A DNA stretch of 64,000 bases from Uliginosibacterium aquaticum (GTDB lineage: Bacteria > Pseudomonadota > Gammaproteobacteria > Burkholderiales > Rhodocyclaceae): NCBI RefSeq assembly GCF_012972705.2, contig NZ_JABCSC020000006.1:62001-126000 (forward strand), given 5' to 3'. Positions 25,178 through 33,706 of the stretch are shown here, piece after piece; position 1 is the stretch's first letter; each line of letters opens with the position of its first letter. Under the pieces are notes generated by a model that saw nothing but the letters and a program-made list of their open reading frames with translations, did no database searches and had not been told where the DNA came from. The position numbers and the translations under genes were made by a program.

Positions 25178-26812
25178 TCAGTTACGGAAGGAGCACTTGT
25201 TCGGGTTGCCAGCCGGGTCGGCGCCGAAGGCAGCGACGGTGCAGGCGATGCTCTTGTCCACACCGACGTACTTGGTCACCCACTTGCCCTTGCGGCCGAA
25301 AGCCACCCAACCGGTGCCACGACTCGGCGTGCAGGTCTTGCCCTCGTCAGCGCACTTGCTGAAGTTGTTGGGGTAGTCACCCGTGCCGGAGAGGACCGGA
25401 GCGCCAGACGCTGCGGACGATGCAGCCGACGAGCTGGCTTTGCTGGACGAAGCGGCGGAGGAGCTGGCCTTGCTGCTAGCTGCGGCGCTGGAGGCTGCCT
25501 TGCTCGAAGCAGCGGCAGAGCTGGCGGCTGCCGAGCTCGAAGCCTTGCTGGACGACGCGGCGCTGCTGGCGGCTGCAGCCGAGCTGGCGGCCTTGCTCGA
25601 GGCAGCGGCCGAAGAGGTTGCGGCGGAAGAGGCAGCAGCCGAGCTGGTGGAGCCGCTACAGGCGGCAGCCGTCAGCTGAGCACCGTTCTTGCCCACACCG
25701 GCGTACTGGGCCAGCTTGTCCTTCACGCACTGCGGGCTGACCGGCTCGTAGGTGTAGCTGAGGGTCTTCGGGAAGGCGCCGGTGGTGGTCCAGCTATCGG
25801 CGTTGATGCCGCCCGAACCTGCGTCGTTCCAGGTGATGCCGTAGGTGGCGTTATCCGCTGCGCTGGTGGCGTTGTTACCACGCAGATCCCACTTGCCGCA
25901 GTTGACAGTGTCGTAACGGCAGGTGATCGGGTTCTTGGCGTTCTGGAACCAGTTCTTCTCGATCAGTGCATAGCCACCGGTGCGCACGTTGATGCCTGAG
26001 TCGGTGATGCCGTCGTACAGGTTGTTGTAAACGTGGATCCAGCCACCGCGTTGCAGCGGCAGGCGGGCGTTCACGTTCTTGTAGTAGTTGTGGTGGTAGG
26101 TGATCTCGCGGCCGTTACCGATGTCGGAAGCCGAGGAGCCATCCAGGCCGACCTTCTTGCTGTCGTGGATGAAGTTGTACGAGACGGTGATGTTGTGCGA
26201 ATCCTTCTTGATGTCGATGGCCGACTCGAAAGTCAGGTCGCCGTCGGGCGAGCCATTGCACTCGTTGTTCACCGCGAACATCTCGTTGTGGTCGATCAGC
26301 ACGTTGGAGGCGCTGTCGATGCGGAACATGTCTGCATCGTTGCTGGCGCCGCCCAGGGCACCGATCTTCATGTTCTTGACTACGACGTTGCTGGATGCGC
26401 CGTTGATCACGATACCGAAGTTGGCCGAAGAGCCGTTAGCGCCTTCGATGGTGATGCCGGCGGTGAAGTTCTTCACCTCGACATAGCGGTAGGCATCGCT
26501 CCAGTGCGGGGCCGGGCAGTTGCCGGAAGAATCCTTGGTGGAATCCTTGACGATCTGGGCAATCAGCGCGTCTTCATTGCCGGTGTAGGTGATGTGCAGC
26601 GGATAAGCGCCGGTGGCCACCTTGCTGCCGGCGTCATTCACGCGGGCATTGGCGATGATGGTGTTGATTTCGGCGTAGGTCTTGGCGGTAAACTTGCGGG
26701 CACTGCCGATGTTGCCGTCAGCCGTGGCGAAACCACCGGTGGAGGCCGCGAAGGCGCTGCCGGCCAGCAGCGCTGCGACAACTGCAGCGGTGGTCTTGAT
26801 CGTGAATCGCAT
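25178..26812 (-). CDS. Secreted pectate lyase (PL1), paralogue with longer Ser/Ala/Lys linker
   Basis: A 544-residue paralogue of the lyase at 20429-21946 with the same layout. Signal peptide about 1-22 (ends AFA); PL1 domain with NVLIDHNEMF, SPDGDLTFESAIDIKK, KKVGLDG and NARLPLQRGG; linker about residues 386-472 of Ser, Ala and occasional Lys; then the same four-cysteine module (KCADEGKTC to PNKC) with WVAFGRKGKW. The linker is about 35 residues longer than in the first copy, consistent with repeat slippage. AGGAG precedes the ATG. A LacI-type palindrome lies about 105 bases upstream. Confidence 0.95.
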   Translation of the reverse strand: MRFTIKTTAAVVAALLAGSAFAASTGGFATADGNIGSARKFTAKTYAEINTIIANARVNDAGSKVATGAYPLHITYTGNEDALIAQIVKDSTKDSSGNCPAPHWSDAYRYVEVKNFTAGITIEGANGSSANFGIVINGASSNVVVKNMKIGALGGASNDADMFRIDSASNVLIDHNEMFAVNNECNGSPDGDLTFESAIDIKKDSHNITVSYNFIHDSKKVGLDGSSASDIGNGREITYHHNYYKNVNARLPLQRGGWIHVYNNLYDGITDSGINVRTGGYALIEKNWFQNAKNPITCRYDTVNCGKWDLRGNNATSAADNATYGITWNDAGSGGINADSWTTTGAFPKTLSYTYEPVSPQCVKDKLAQYAGVGKNGAQLTAAACSGSTSSAAASSAATSSAAASSKAASSAAAASSAASSSKASSSAAASSAAASSKAASSAAASSKASSSAASSSKASSSAASSAASGAPVLSGTGDYPNNFSKCADEGKTCTPSRGTGWVAFGRKGKWVTKYVGVDKSIACTVAAFGADPAGNPNKCSFRN

Positions 26813-26915
26813 GGGATTGCTCCTACTTCTAAAGTTTTATTCGGGGGTGGCGCGCTAACACCACGAAGGCGTGCTTCTGCCGGGGTGAATTTGGACATGC
26901 GCAGAGGTATGTTCC

Positions 26916-26926
26916 CAAGCGCTTTC
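26916..26926. promoter_or_regulatory. LacI-family-like operator upstream of pectate lyase 2
   Basis: AAGCGCTT at 26917-26924, inside GAAAGCGCTTG on the minus strand, matches the centre of many LacI/GalR-family operators. It lies about 105 bases before the lyase start. No LacI-type gene is in the window, so the assignment rests on the motif alone. Confidence 0.35.
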
Positions 26927-26931
26927 TTATG

Positions 26932-27005
26932 ACCGTTCCTACACGGCGACGAACGGTTGTTGTAGGAGTTTGTCCTACAAAATCAGGCGGGGTAATGTGA
27001 ACGGT
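26932..27005. promoter_or_regulatory. Cluster of inverted and repeated sites between pectate lyase 2 and the HAD gene
   Basis: ACCGTTC (26932-26938) mirrors GAACGGT (26951-26957), and GAACGGT recurs at 26999-27005. Between them is a perfect palindrome, TTGTAGGA (26960-26967) and TCCTACAA (26973-26980), with a 5-base centre. These probably bind regulators of one or both divergent genes. The proteins are unknown. Confidence 0.45.
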
Positions 27006-27044
27006 CCCACCCGTATTGACTTATTTTTCAAGGGTATACCGCTT

Positions 27045-27704
27045 ATGCTGAGCCTTTCCCGCCCTCGCGCTGTCATCTTCGACATGGACGGCCTGCTGCT
27101 CGATTCCGAACGTGTGGCCTTGCGATTTTTCGAGCAGGCTTCGCGTGAGTTGGGTACGCCCTGGTCCGCTGAGGTCGGCCTGTCGCTGGTCGGGCTTAAT
27201 TCGAAAGATGCCAATCTTTTGATTTTAAAAGCCTTTGGCGAAAATTTTCCGCTTGAGGCCCATCGTCAGCGTTTCGGCGAACTGTACGAGGCGGCCATTG
27301 TGGCGGGGGACATTCCGCTCAAGCCCTATGTGCGTGAATTGCTGGATTATCTCGTGGCAGCGGACATTCCGCGTGGCGTGGCGACCTCCACGCGGCGCAC
27401 GCGCGCCGAGGCCAAGCTTGCGAGGGTCCATCTGCTGCCTTATTTCGGCGCGCTCACCTGTGGGGATGAAGTGGTGCGCGGCAAGCCGGCACCGGACATC
27501 TATGAACTGGCCGCCCGTCGGATCGGTGTGGAGCCACGTGATTGCCTGGCTCTGGAAGACTCGAACGCCGGCGTGCGCGCTGCGGTGTCCGCCAGCATGC
27601 CGGTGGTGATGGTGCCGGACCTGCTGCGCCCGGAGGCGGATATCCGTCGCTACGGTGTACCGGTAGTGGATTCGCTCAAGGACGTACTGATCGCGTTGAT
27701 GTAG
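27045..27704 (+). CDS. HAD-superfamily phosphatase/phosphoglucomutase-like hydrolase
   Basis: A 219-residue HAD subfamily IA protein. Motif I is VIFDMDGLLLDSE with the nucleophilic Asp, followed by a helical cap. Motif II is ATSTRRTRAEA, motif III lysine is in RGKPAPDIYELAA, and motif IV is LEDSNAGVRAA. This pattern fits beta-phosphoglucomutase or sugar-phosphate phosphatases; the substrate cannot be told. The start at 27045 is preferred because the longer frame begins inside the upstream palindrome. It shares a regulatory region with pectate lyase 2 on the other strand. Confidence 0.85.
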   Translation: MLSLSRPRAVIFDMDGLLLDSERVALRFFEQASRELGTPWSAEVGLSLVGLNSKDANLLILKAFGENFPLEAHRQRFGELYEAAIVAGDIPLKPYVRELLDYLVAADIPRGVATSTRRTRAEAKLARVHLLPYFGALTCGDEVVRGKPAPDIYELAARRIGVEPRDCLALEDSNAGVRAAVSASMPVVMVPDLLRPEADIRRYGVPVVDSLKDVLIALM

Positions 27705-27771
27705 TTTGACCACCAGCAGGCTGCCACCCATACTCGAAAAGCCTTCATTCGACTGACAGGAGCTGCACACC

Positions 27772-28044
27772 ATGGAGCCCAACCGTTTTCTCGTCATCGA
27801 ATTTCTCGACGGCAAGAAGGAAAGCTTCACATTTCCAGCTCCGCCCAGCAGCCCGGCAGCCCGCAAGATGCGCCTGGAAGACTTCATGCAGGGCCAATTC
27901 GTGGTGATCCAGCTCGAGCACGAGATCCAGCTGTTTCCGCTCAGTGCGATTCGTTCTATCCGCCTCTCGGGCTTCATGGGCCTTGGGCCCAATGATGAGA
28001 TTGGCTTGCCGATCTCGGCAATCCGCGGCGCCGAGCAGATCTGA
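27772..28044 (+). CDS. Small conserved hypothetical protein
   Basis: A 90-residue soluble protein without signal or membrane segment. AGGAG lies about nine bases before the ATG. The sequence alternates short strands (FLVIEFLDGKKESFTF; FVVIQLEHEIQLFPLSAIRSI) and looks like a small beta-barrel. I do not recognise a family. It ends nine bases before the convergent CoA-transferase gene, without an obvious terminator. Confidence 0.7.
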   Translation: MEPNRFLVIEFLDGKKESFTFPAPPSSPAARKMRLEDFMQGQFVVIQLEHEIQLFPLSAIRSIRLSGFMGLGPNDEIGLPISAIRGAEQI

Positions 28045-28053
28045 GCGCCTAGC

Positions 28054-28704
28054 TCAAAGCTGCATTTCCGGCACGTCGGCCGGGATTTCAAGTTCCGCTT
28101 CGGTGGCCGTGACCACCTCGGCCACGCTGACGCCTGGCGCGGTTTCGAGCAGGCGGGCACGGCCGTTGGCAAAGTCGATCACAGCCAGATCCGTGACCAC
28201 CAGATCCACGATGCGTGCCGAAGTCAGCGGCAGGCTGCACTCCCGCACGATCTTGGACTTGCCCTTGGCATTGTGCTGCATGGCCACGATCACCCGGCGT
28301 GCGCCGGTGACCAGATCCATGGCGCCGCCCATGCCGGGCACCATCTTGCCGGGGATGGTCCAGTTGGCCAGACGTCCCTGCTGATCCACCTGCAGGCCGC
28401 CCAGCACGGTCATGTCCAGATGGCCGCCGCGGATCAGGGCGAAGGACATGGCGCTGTCGAAGGCACAGGCACCGGGCAGGGCGCTGACCGGTTTGCCGCC
28501 GGCATCGGTGAGGCGCGGCTGGGCCATGCCGGGGTCCGGCACCGAGCCGGTGCCGATGAGGCCGTTCTCGGACTGGAAGTAGACGTGCAGGCCGGCCGGC
28601 AGATAGTTGGCCACCAGAGTCGGAATGCCGATGCCGAGATTCACGAGCATGCCTTCACGCAGCTCCTGGGCAATGCGGCGGGCGATCAGTTCTTGTGCGT
28701 CCAT
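28054..28704 (-). CDS. atoA: Acetate/acetoacetate CoA-transferase, subunit B (AtoA type)
   Basis: A 216-residue family I CoA-transferase beta subunit, the same length as E. coli AtoA. It contains the catalytic glutamate in FQSENGLIGTG and the family motifs NLGIGIPTLVANYLP and MVPGMGGAMDLV. It transfers CoA between acyl-CoA and acetate or acetoacetate. The ATG at 28704 gives the AtoA N-terminus (MDAQELIARRIAQEL). A GTG three codons earlier overlaps the stop of subunit A, so translation is coupled in either case. Confidence 0.93.
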   Translation of the reverse strand: MDAQELIARRIAQELREGMLVNLGIGIPTLVANYLPAGLHVYFQSENGLIGTGSVPDPGMAQPRLTDAGGKPVSALPGACAFDSAMSFALIRGGHLDMTVLGGLQVDQQGRLANWTIPGKMVPGMGGAMDLVTGARRVIVAMQHNAKGKSKIVRECSLPLTSARIVDLVVTDLAVIDFANGRARLLETAPGVSVAEVVTATEAELEIPADVPEMQL

Positions 28705-28709
28705 GGGGC

Positions 28710-29357
28710 TCACTCGTGGGCAATCAGGTAGTCGACCAGTACGCCGGGGGTCATGACGTGATCGGGGCTGATCACGCCAGTCGGCACGATGCTTTCGGCA
28801 TTCACGATCACGGTGTCGGCCGCCATCGCGACGATCGGGTTGTAGTTGCGCGCGGTGAGCGCGTACTGCAGGTTGCCGAGGTAATCCGAGAGGAAGGCGC
28901 CGACCAGCGCGAAGTCAGCACGCAAGGGCGTTTCGAGCAGGTACTCGCGGCCATTCACTTCGATCTTGCGCTTGCCTTCCTCGACGCTGGTGCCGATGCC
29001 GGTCGGCGTGAGCACGCCGCCCAGCCCCGCGCCGCCAGCACGGATGCGCTCGATCAGGGTGCCTTGCGGCACCAGTTCGCATTCGAGTTCGCCGGCCAGC
29101 ATCTGCTGCTGGGTTTCCGGATTCAGGCCGATGTGGCTGGCGATCAGGCGGCTCACGGCGCGTGCCGTGATCAGCTTGCCGATGCCGCGACCGGGCGCGG
29201 CGCTGTCGTTGGCGATCACGGTGAGATTCTTGCGGCCCTGACGGACCAGTTCATTGATGATGGGTTCGGGCGTGCCGACGGCCATGAAGCCGCCGATCAT
29301 CAGGCTGGCTCCATCCGGGATCAGGGCCACGGCATCGGCAAGGGAAATGGTCTGCAT
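28710..29357 (-). CDS. atoD: Acetate/acetoacetate CoA-transferase, subunit A (AtoD type)
   Basis: A 215-residue alpha subunit with the CoA-binding glycine motif GGFMAVGTPEPII, VIANDSAAPGRGIGKL, IASHIGLNPETQ, and LVPQGTLIERIRAGGAGLGG, matching E. coli AtoD. ATG 29357 is chosen by alignment to AtoD; the longer frame adds an Ala-rich leader without a ribosome site. It lies 58 bases downstream of fabI on the same strand. A GC-rich hairpin without a T run occupies that gap, so partial read-through is possible. Confidence 0.93.
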   Translation of the reverse strand: MQTISLADAVALIPDGASLMIGGFMAVGTPEPIINELVRQGRKNLTVIANDSAAPGRGIGKLITARAVSRLIASHIGLNPETQQQMLAGELECELVPQGTLIERIRAGGAGLGGVLTPTGIGTSVEEGKRKIEVNGREYLLETPLRADFALVGAFLSDYLGNLQYALTARNYNPIVAMAADTVIVNAESIVPTGVISPDHVMTPGVLVDYLIAHE

Positions 29358-29415
29358 CGCGTGTTCCGTCGGGAGTGTTGAGAGCGGGGCGGCCGCAGCC
29401 ACCCCGTATTCAGGA

Positions 29416-30252
29416 TCAGGCCACGATGTGCAGGCCGGCGTCCACGAAGATGGTGTCGCCGGTCATGCCCGAAGCGCCACCGCCGACGAGGAAGGACACC
29501 ACGCGGCCGACCTCGTCGATCGATACCATGCGCTGGCCCGGCGAGCGCGTCACGGCCATGTCGATCAGCTCGTCGAAGTGGGCGATGCCGCTGGCGGCAC
29601 GGGTCTTCAGCGGGCCGGGCGACACGGCATAGACGCGGATGCCGTGCTGGCCAAGCTCGTTCGCCATGTAGCGCACCGAGGCCTGCAGGGCGGCCTTCAC
29701 CGGGCCCATGATGTTGTAGTTGCCGACGACCTTGTCGGCACCGTAGTAGGTCATGGTGACCAGCGCGCCACCCTCCTTCATCAGCGGTTCGGCGTAGCGG
29801 GCCATCTCGATGAAGGAGTAGCAGGAAATCTGCATCGACTGCAGGAAGCCGGTTTCCGAGCAGTCCACGATGCGCCCGTGCAGATCATCCTTGGGGGCGA
29901 AGGCGATCGAGTGGATTACGAAATCCAGCTTGCCCCATTCGGCTTCGATCTGCTCGAACACGGCTTTCATCTCACCGGGTTTGGCCACGTCCATCTGCAT
30001 CAGCAGCGAGCAGTCGATCTGCTTGGCCAGTGGCTCCACGTACTGCTTGCTCTTCTCGTTGAGGTAGGTCAGCGCGATGTCGGCGCCGAAAGCGCGCAGC
30101 TTGGCGGCACAACCGAAGGCGATGCTGTCGGCGTTGGCCACCCCCACGACGAGGCCCTTCTTGCCCTTGAGCATGTCGCCCACGCGGGAATTTTCGTCCC
30201 ACACCTTGGGTAGGGGGTCGATAGAGTTCGGATCGGTGAAGGTGGTGGCCAT
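29416..30252 (-). CDS. fabI: Enoyl-ACP reductase (FabI)
   Basis: A 278-residue NAD(P)H-dependent enoyl-ACP reductase of fatty-acid synthesis. FabI hallmarks: GLVVGVANADSIAFGCA (nucleotide binding), DFVIHSIAFAPKDDL, the active-site Tyr-x6-Lys in NYNIMGPVKAAL, and VYAVSPGPLKTRAASGI. It is about 16 residues longer than E. coli FabI at the N-terminus, but AGGAG eight bases before ATG 30252 supports this start. Heads a minus-strand group with atoD and atoA. Confidence 0.94.
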   Translation of the reverse strand: MATTFTDPNSIDPLPKVWDENSRVGDMLKGKKGLVVGVANADSIAFGCAAKLRAFGADIALTYLNEKSKQYVEPLAKQIDCSLLMQMDVAKPGEMKAVFEQIEAEWGKLDFVIHSIAFAPKDDLHGRIVDCSETGFLQSMQISCYSFIEMARYAEPLMKEGGALVTMTYYGADKVVGNYNIMGPVKAALQASVRYMANELGQHGIRVYAVSPGPLKTRAASGIAHFDELIDMAVTRSPGQRMVSIDEVGRVVSFLVGGGASGMTGDTIFVDAGLHIVA

Positions 30253-30558
30253 GCTTGCTCCTCGGAATCGGTTCAGGGAATGTTGCAGCGGCGGATGCTG
30301 CAAAGCAGCAAATTCAGGATAGCAGCCCTTTTCAGCATATGGCTATGGATGCTGCCTCGTGGCAATGACGCCAGCGTGACGATTGCCCGCAAGGGCCTGC
30401 CGCGATCACTTGCCTTGAGCCGCTTCAAGTTGCTGGTAATACAAAACCACTACAATGCGGATCTTTCTGCCTCTTGCGGGCAGTCCGGGAATTTTCGCGG
30501 AGTGCGGCAGCGCGCCTTCCGCCAGGGTTTTTCCATTTCACGTTCGAGGAACAACACG
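30253..30558. other. Divergent fabI-serA intergenic region with serA promoter
   Basis: 306 bases without a supportable gene. TACAAT (30451-30456) is a good -10 toward serA, with TTGCTG at 30430-30435 (15-base spacer) or AAGTTG (18-base spacer) as the -35. The resulting leader of about 95 bases contains GC-rich short repeats but no riboswitch I can recognise. The fabI promoter must lie in the left half; no clear boxes were found there. Confidence 0.5.
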
Positions 30559-31734
30559 ATGTTCAAGATCCAGACGCTCAACAAGATCGCCGCCTGCGGC
30601 CTCGATCGCCTGCCGCGCGACAACTACGAATCGGCCACCGAGATCGTGAATCCGGACGGCATCCTGCTGCGCTCGGCCGACATGCACAGCATGGACATCC
30701 CCGCCTCCGTGAAGGCCATCGCCCGCGCCGGCGCCGGCGTGAACAACATCCCGCTGGATAAATGTTCCGAGCGCGGCATCGTGGTCTTCAATACCCCGGG
30801 CGCGAACGCCAATGGTGTGAAGGAAATCGTCATTGCCTCCCTGTTGTTGTCCAGCCGCAACCTGTTTGAAGGCATCACCTGGGCCAACAGCCTGAAGGGC
30901 AAGGGCGACGAAGTGCCGCCGCTGGTCGAGAAGGGCAAGGCCCAGTTCGTCGGTCCGGAAATCCAGGGCAAGACTCTCGGCGTGATCGGCCTCGGCGCCA
31001 TCGGCGTGATGGTGGCGAATGCCGCCAACGCCCTGGGCATGCGTGTCATCGGCTTCGATCCGTTTGTGAGCGTCGACGCGGCCTGGAAGCTTTCGCACGA
31101 AGTGCAGAAGGCTGCCAGCCTCGACGCCATGATCGCCGAGTGCGACTACATCACCATTCATGTGCCGGCCACCAAGGACACCAAGAACCTCTTCAACGAA
31201 GAGCGCATCGCGCGTATGAAGAAGGGCGCGCGCCTGCTCAACTTCAGCCGCAATGGTCTGGTCGACAACGCCGCCATCAAGGCCGCTATCGCTTCCGGCC
31301 ACGTCGCCGGCTATGTGATCGACCTGCCCGAAGATGAGCTGCTGGGCGTGGACAAGATCCTGTGCGTGCCGCACCTCGGCGCCTCCACACCGGAATCGGA
31401 AGACAACTGCGCTGTGATGGCTGCTGACCAGACCCGTGAATTCCTTGAGCGCGGCAACATCCGCAACTCGGTGAACTTCCCGGCCTGTGAAATGGCCCCC
31501 ACCGGCAAGACCCGCATCACCATCTCGAACCGCAACGTGCCGAACGTGATCAGCAGCCTCACCGCCGCCATCGGCGCTTCGGGCCTGAACATCGACGACA
31601 TGCTCAACAAGAACCGCGGCGACTACGCCTACAACATCATCGACGTGTCCGGCGACGTGTCGGCCGATCTGGTCGCCAAACTGCAGGCCGTGGATGGTGT
31701 GATCAATGTGCGCGTGATTCCGAACTGCAAGTAA
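30559..31734 (+). CDS. serA: D-3-phosphoglycerate dehydrogenase with ACT domain
   Basis: A 391-residue enzyme oxidising 3-phosphoglycerate in the first step of serine synthesis. The NAD fold has GVIGLGAIGVMVANAA. The catalytic Arg lies in LLNFSRNGLVD, the Glu in DLPEDELLG, and the His in CVPHLGASTPESE. A C-terminal ACT domain (about residues 318-391) suggests allosteric control. GAGGAA precedes ATG 30559. It is a short, single-ACT form common in Betaproteobacteria and Firmicutes. Confidence 0.94.
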   Translation: MFKIQTLNKIAACGLDRLPRDNYESATEIVNPDGILLRSADMHSMDIPASVKAIARAGAGVNNIPLDKCSERGIVVFNTPGANANGVKEIVIASLLLSSRNLFEGITWANSLKGKGDEVPPLVEKGKAQFVGPEIQGKTLGVIGLGAIGVMVANAANALGMRVIGFDPFVSVDAAWKLSHEVQKAASLDAMIAECDYITIHVPATKDTKNLFNEERIARMKKGARLLNFSRNGLVDNAAIKAAIASGHVAGYVIDLPEDELLGVDKILCVPHLGASTPESEDNCAVMAADQTREFLERGNIRNSVNFPACEMAPTGKTRITISNRNVPNVISSLTAAIGASGLNIDDMLNKNRGDYAYNIIDVSGDVSADLVAKLQAVDGVINVRVIPNCK

Positions 31735-31761
31735 GTCGTCGCAGCTTCCGCTAATCTGGAA

Positions 31762-31790
31762 AGGCCCGTCCGTGAGGACGGGCCTCTTTC
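31762..31790 (+). terminator. serA terminator
   Basis: A 10-bp perfect stem (31762-31771 with 31776-31785), GTGA tetraloop and a pyrimidine-rich tail, 27 bases after the serA stop. Confidence 0.88.
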
Positions 31791-31836
31791 CTTCTGGGCC
31801 GCACGTAGCCCACTTTGCTGGACCGGTAACACCCTG

Positions 31837-33045
31837 ATGAAGCTTTCCTACCCCGTACTGGCCGTGCTGATGGCTTTCCTGAATGCCATCGGCCCCTTCG
31901 CCATTGATACCTATCTGCCGGCCTTCCCGGCCATGCAGGCCTCGCTGCAGACCGACGCGGTCGCGATGCAGCAGTCCCTCACCGCCTACATGATTCCCTT
32001 CTCGGTGATGATGCTGTGGCACGGCGCGATCTCTGATTCACTGGGCCGCAAGCGGGTGATCCTGGCCGGGCTGGTCGTCTTCCTGATTGCCTCCATCCTC
32101 TGCGCCAGTGCCGGCAACATCCATGTGCTGCTGCTCGGCCGCGCCCTGCAGGGCCTCTCGGCAGGCGCCGGGGTGATCGTGGGCCGCGCCATTGTGCGCG
32201 ATCTGTTCGATGGCCCGGCGGCACAACGCCTGATGTCCCACATCGCCATGGTGTTCGCGATTGCCCCGGCGATTGCGCCGATCTTCGGCGGCTTCCTCAC
32301 CGAGCATCTGGGCTGGCGTGCCATCTTCTGGTTCTTGACCTTGCTGGCGGCGGTGCAGATCGTGATGACCTGGCGTGTGCTGCCCGAAACCCTGCCGCCC
32401 GAGAAGCGCCAGCCCCTGGCCGCCGGCCACATGCTGGCCGGCTACCGCGCGGTGCTGGGCAGCGGCCCCTTCGTATTCATCGCCCTGGCCATGAGCTTCA
32501 TCTTCCTGGGCTTCTTCCTTTACGTGATGTCCGCGCCGGTGTTTCTGATGCGTCATCTTGGGCTGGGTGCCACCGAGTTCGGCTGGCTCTTCGTGCCGCT
32601 GGTGTGCGGCATGATCGGCGGTTCGATGACGGCGGTGCGCCTCTCGCACCGCTTCACCCAGTTGCAGGTGATCAAGCTTGGGTTTGCGATCACCGCCCTC
32701 GCAGCGGTATGGAATCTGGCGGCTAATCTGCTGTTGCCGGACAGTGTCGCGACCCGCATTCCGCAACTGGCGCTGCAGAGCTTTGCCATGAATCTGGCCT
32801 TCCCCAGCCTGACCCTGATCGCGCTGGATCTCTTCCCGGCGCGGCGCGGCATGGCCGCCAGCTGCCAGGGCTTCATCCATACGATGATCATGTCGGTGCT
32901 GGCCGGAGTGGTGGCCCCGATGGTGTGGCACTCCACCCTGACCATGGCGTGGACCATGGCCGGCTTCTGGCTGTGTTCGGTGGTTTTCTTCGCCTGGAGC
33001 CGGCACCTGAGCGTCAAGCCCGGAAATGCACCGGAAAAATCCTGA
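31837..33045 (+). CDS. Bcr/CflA-family drug:H+ antiporter (MFS)
   Basis: A 402-residue inner-membrane exporter with twelve predicted membrane segments. The DHA1 Bcr/CflA signature is visible: FAIDTYLPAFPAM in TM1, the loop SDSLGRKRVILAGL (motif A) between TM2 and TM3, and GRALQGLSAGAGVIVGRAIVRDLFD around TM4-5 (motif C region). The family exports bicyclomycin, chloramphenicol or sulfonamides, or dipeptides such as cysteine conjugates. No regulator is adjacent. The ribosome site is weak (GGACCGG). Confidence 0.9.
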   Translation: MKLSYPVLAVLMAFLNAIGPFAIDTYLPAFPAMQASLQTDAVAMQQSLTAYMIPFSVMMLWHGAISDSLGRKRVILAGLVVFLIASILCASAGNIHVLLLGRALQGLSAGAGVIVGRAIVRDLFDGPAAQRLMSHIAMVFAIAPAIAPIFGGFLTEHLGWRAIFWFLTLLAAVQIVMTWRVLPETLPPEKRQPLAAGHMLAGYRAVLGSGPFVFIALAMSFIFLGFFLYVMSAPVFLMRHLGLGATEFGWLFVPLVCGMIGGSMTAVRLSHRFTQLQVIKLGFAITALAAVWNLAANLLLPDSVATRIPQLALQSFAMNLAFPSLTLIALDLFPARRGMAASCQGFIHTMIMSVLAGVVAPMVWHSTLTMAWTMAGFWLCSVVFFAWSRHLSVKPGNAPEKS

Positions 33046-33111
33046 AAAGCCGCAACAGGGAGATGTTTCTCCAGACTTAGAATGCTGACATCGTCATGAA
33101 AGCCGCCCGCC

Positions 33112-33702
33112 ATGAAAAAACTCGTTCTTGCTTCGAATAACGCCGGCAAGTTGCGCGAATTCCAGGCCCTGCTGGCCCCGCTGGGCTGGACGGTGCTGCC
33201 GCAGGCTGAACTGGGCGTGCCGGAGGCCGACGAACCACACTGCACCTTCATCGAAAACGCCCTGCTCAAGGCCCGCCATGCCGCCGCGCATACCGGGCTG
33301 CCGGCCTTGGCAGACGATTCCGGTATCTGTGTGAATGCTCTGCAAGGGGCGCCCGGTGTGTATTCGGCGCGCTTTGCCGGTGCGCCGAAGTCCGATGAAC
33401 GCAACAACGCCTTGCTGATTGAAAAGCTCAAGGGCGAGGCGGACCGCCGCGCCCACTACGTCTGCGTGCTGGCCATGGTGCGGAGTGCCGAGGATCCGCA
33501 ACCACTGATCGCTGAGGGCGAATGGCACGGCGAGATCATCGATGTGCCGCGCGGTGCCGGTGGTTTCGGTTACGACCCCTATTTCCTGCTGCCCGAGATG
33601 GGCCAGACCGCCGCCGAACTTGATGCGGCACTGAAGAACGCCCTGAGCCATCGTGGCAAAGCCAGTCGACTGCTGATCGAACGCCTGCGCGGACTGGGCT
33701 GA
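33112..33702 (+). CDS. rdgB: Non-canonical purine NTP pyrophosphatase (RdgB/HAM1)
   Basis: A 196-residue house-cleaning enzyme hydrolysing dITP, ITP and XTP to monophosphates. It begins with LVLASNNAGKLREFQALL and contains ADDSGICVNALQGAPGVYSARFAG, GAGGFGYDPYFLLP (E. coli has GGFGYDPIF) and the C-terminal LSHRGKASRLL. Length equals E. coli RdgB (197). The next gene starts four bases after its stop. Confidence 0.95.
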   Translation: MKKLVLASNNAGKLREFQALLAPLGWTVLPQAELGVPEADEPHCTFIENALLKARHAAAHTGLPALADDSGICVNALQGAPGVYSARFAGAPKSDERNNALLIEKLKGEADRRAHYVCVLAMVRSAEDPQPLIAEGEWHGEIIDVPRGAGGFGYDPYFLLPEMGQTAAELDAALKNALSHRGKASRLLIERLRGLG

Positions 33703-33706
33703 GATC

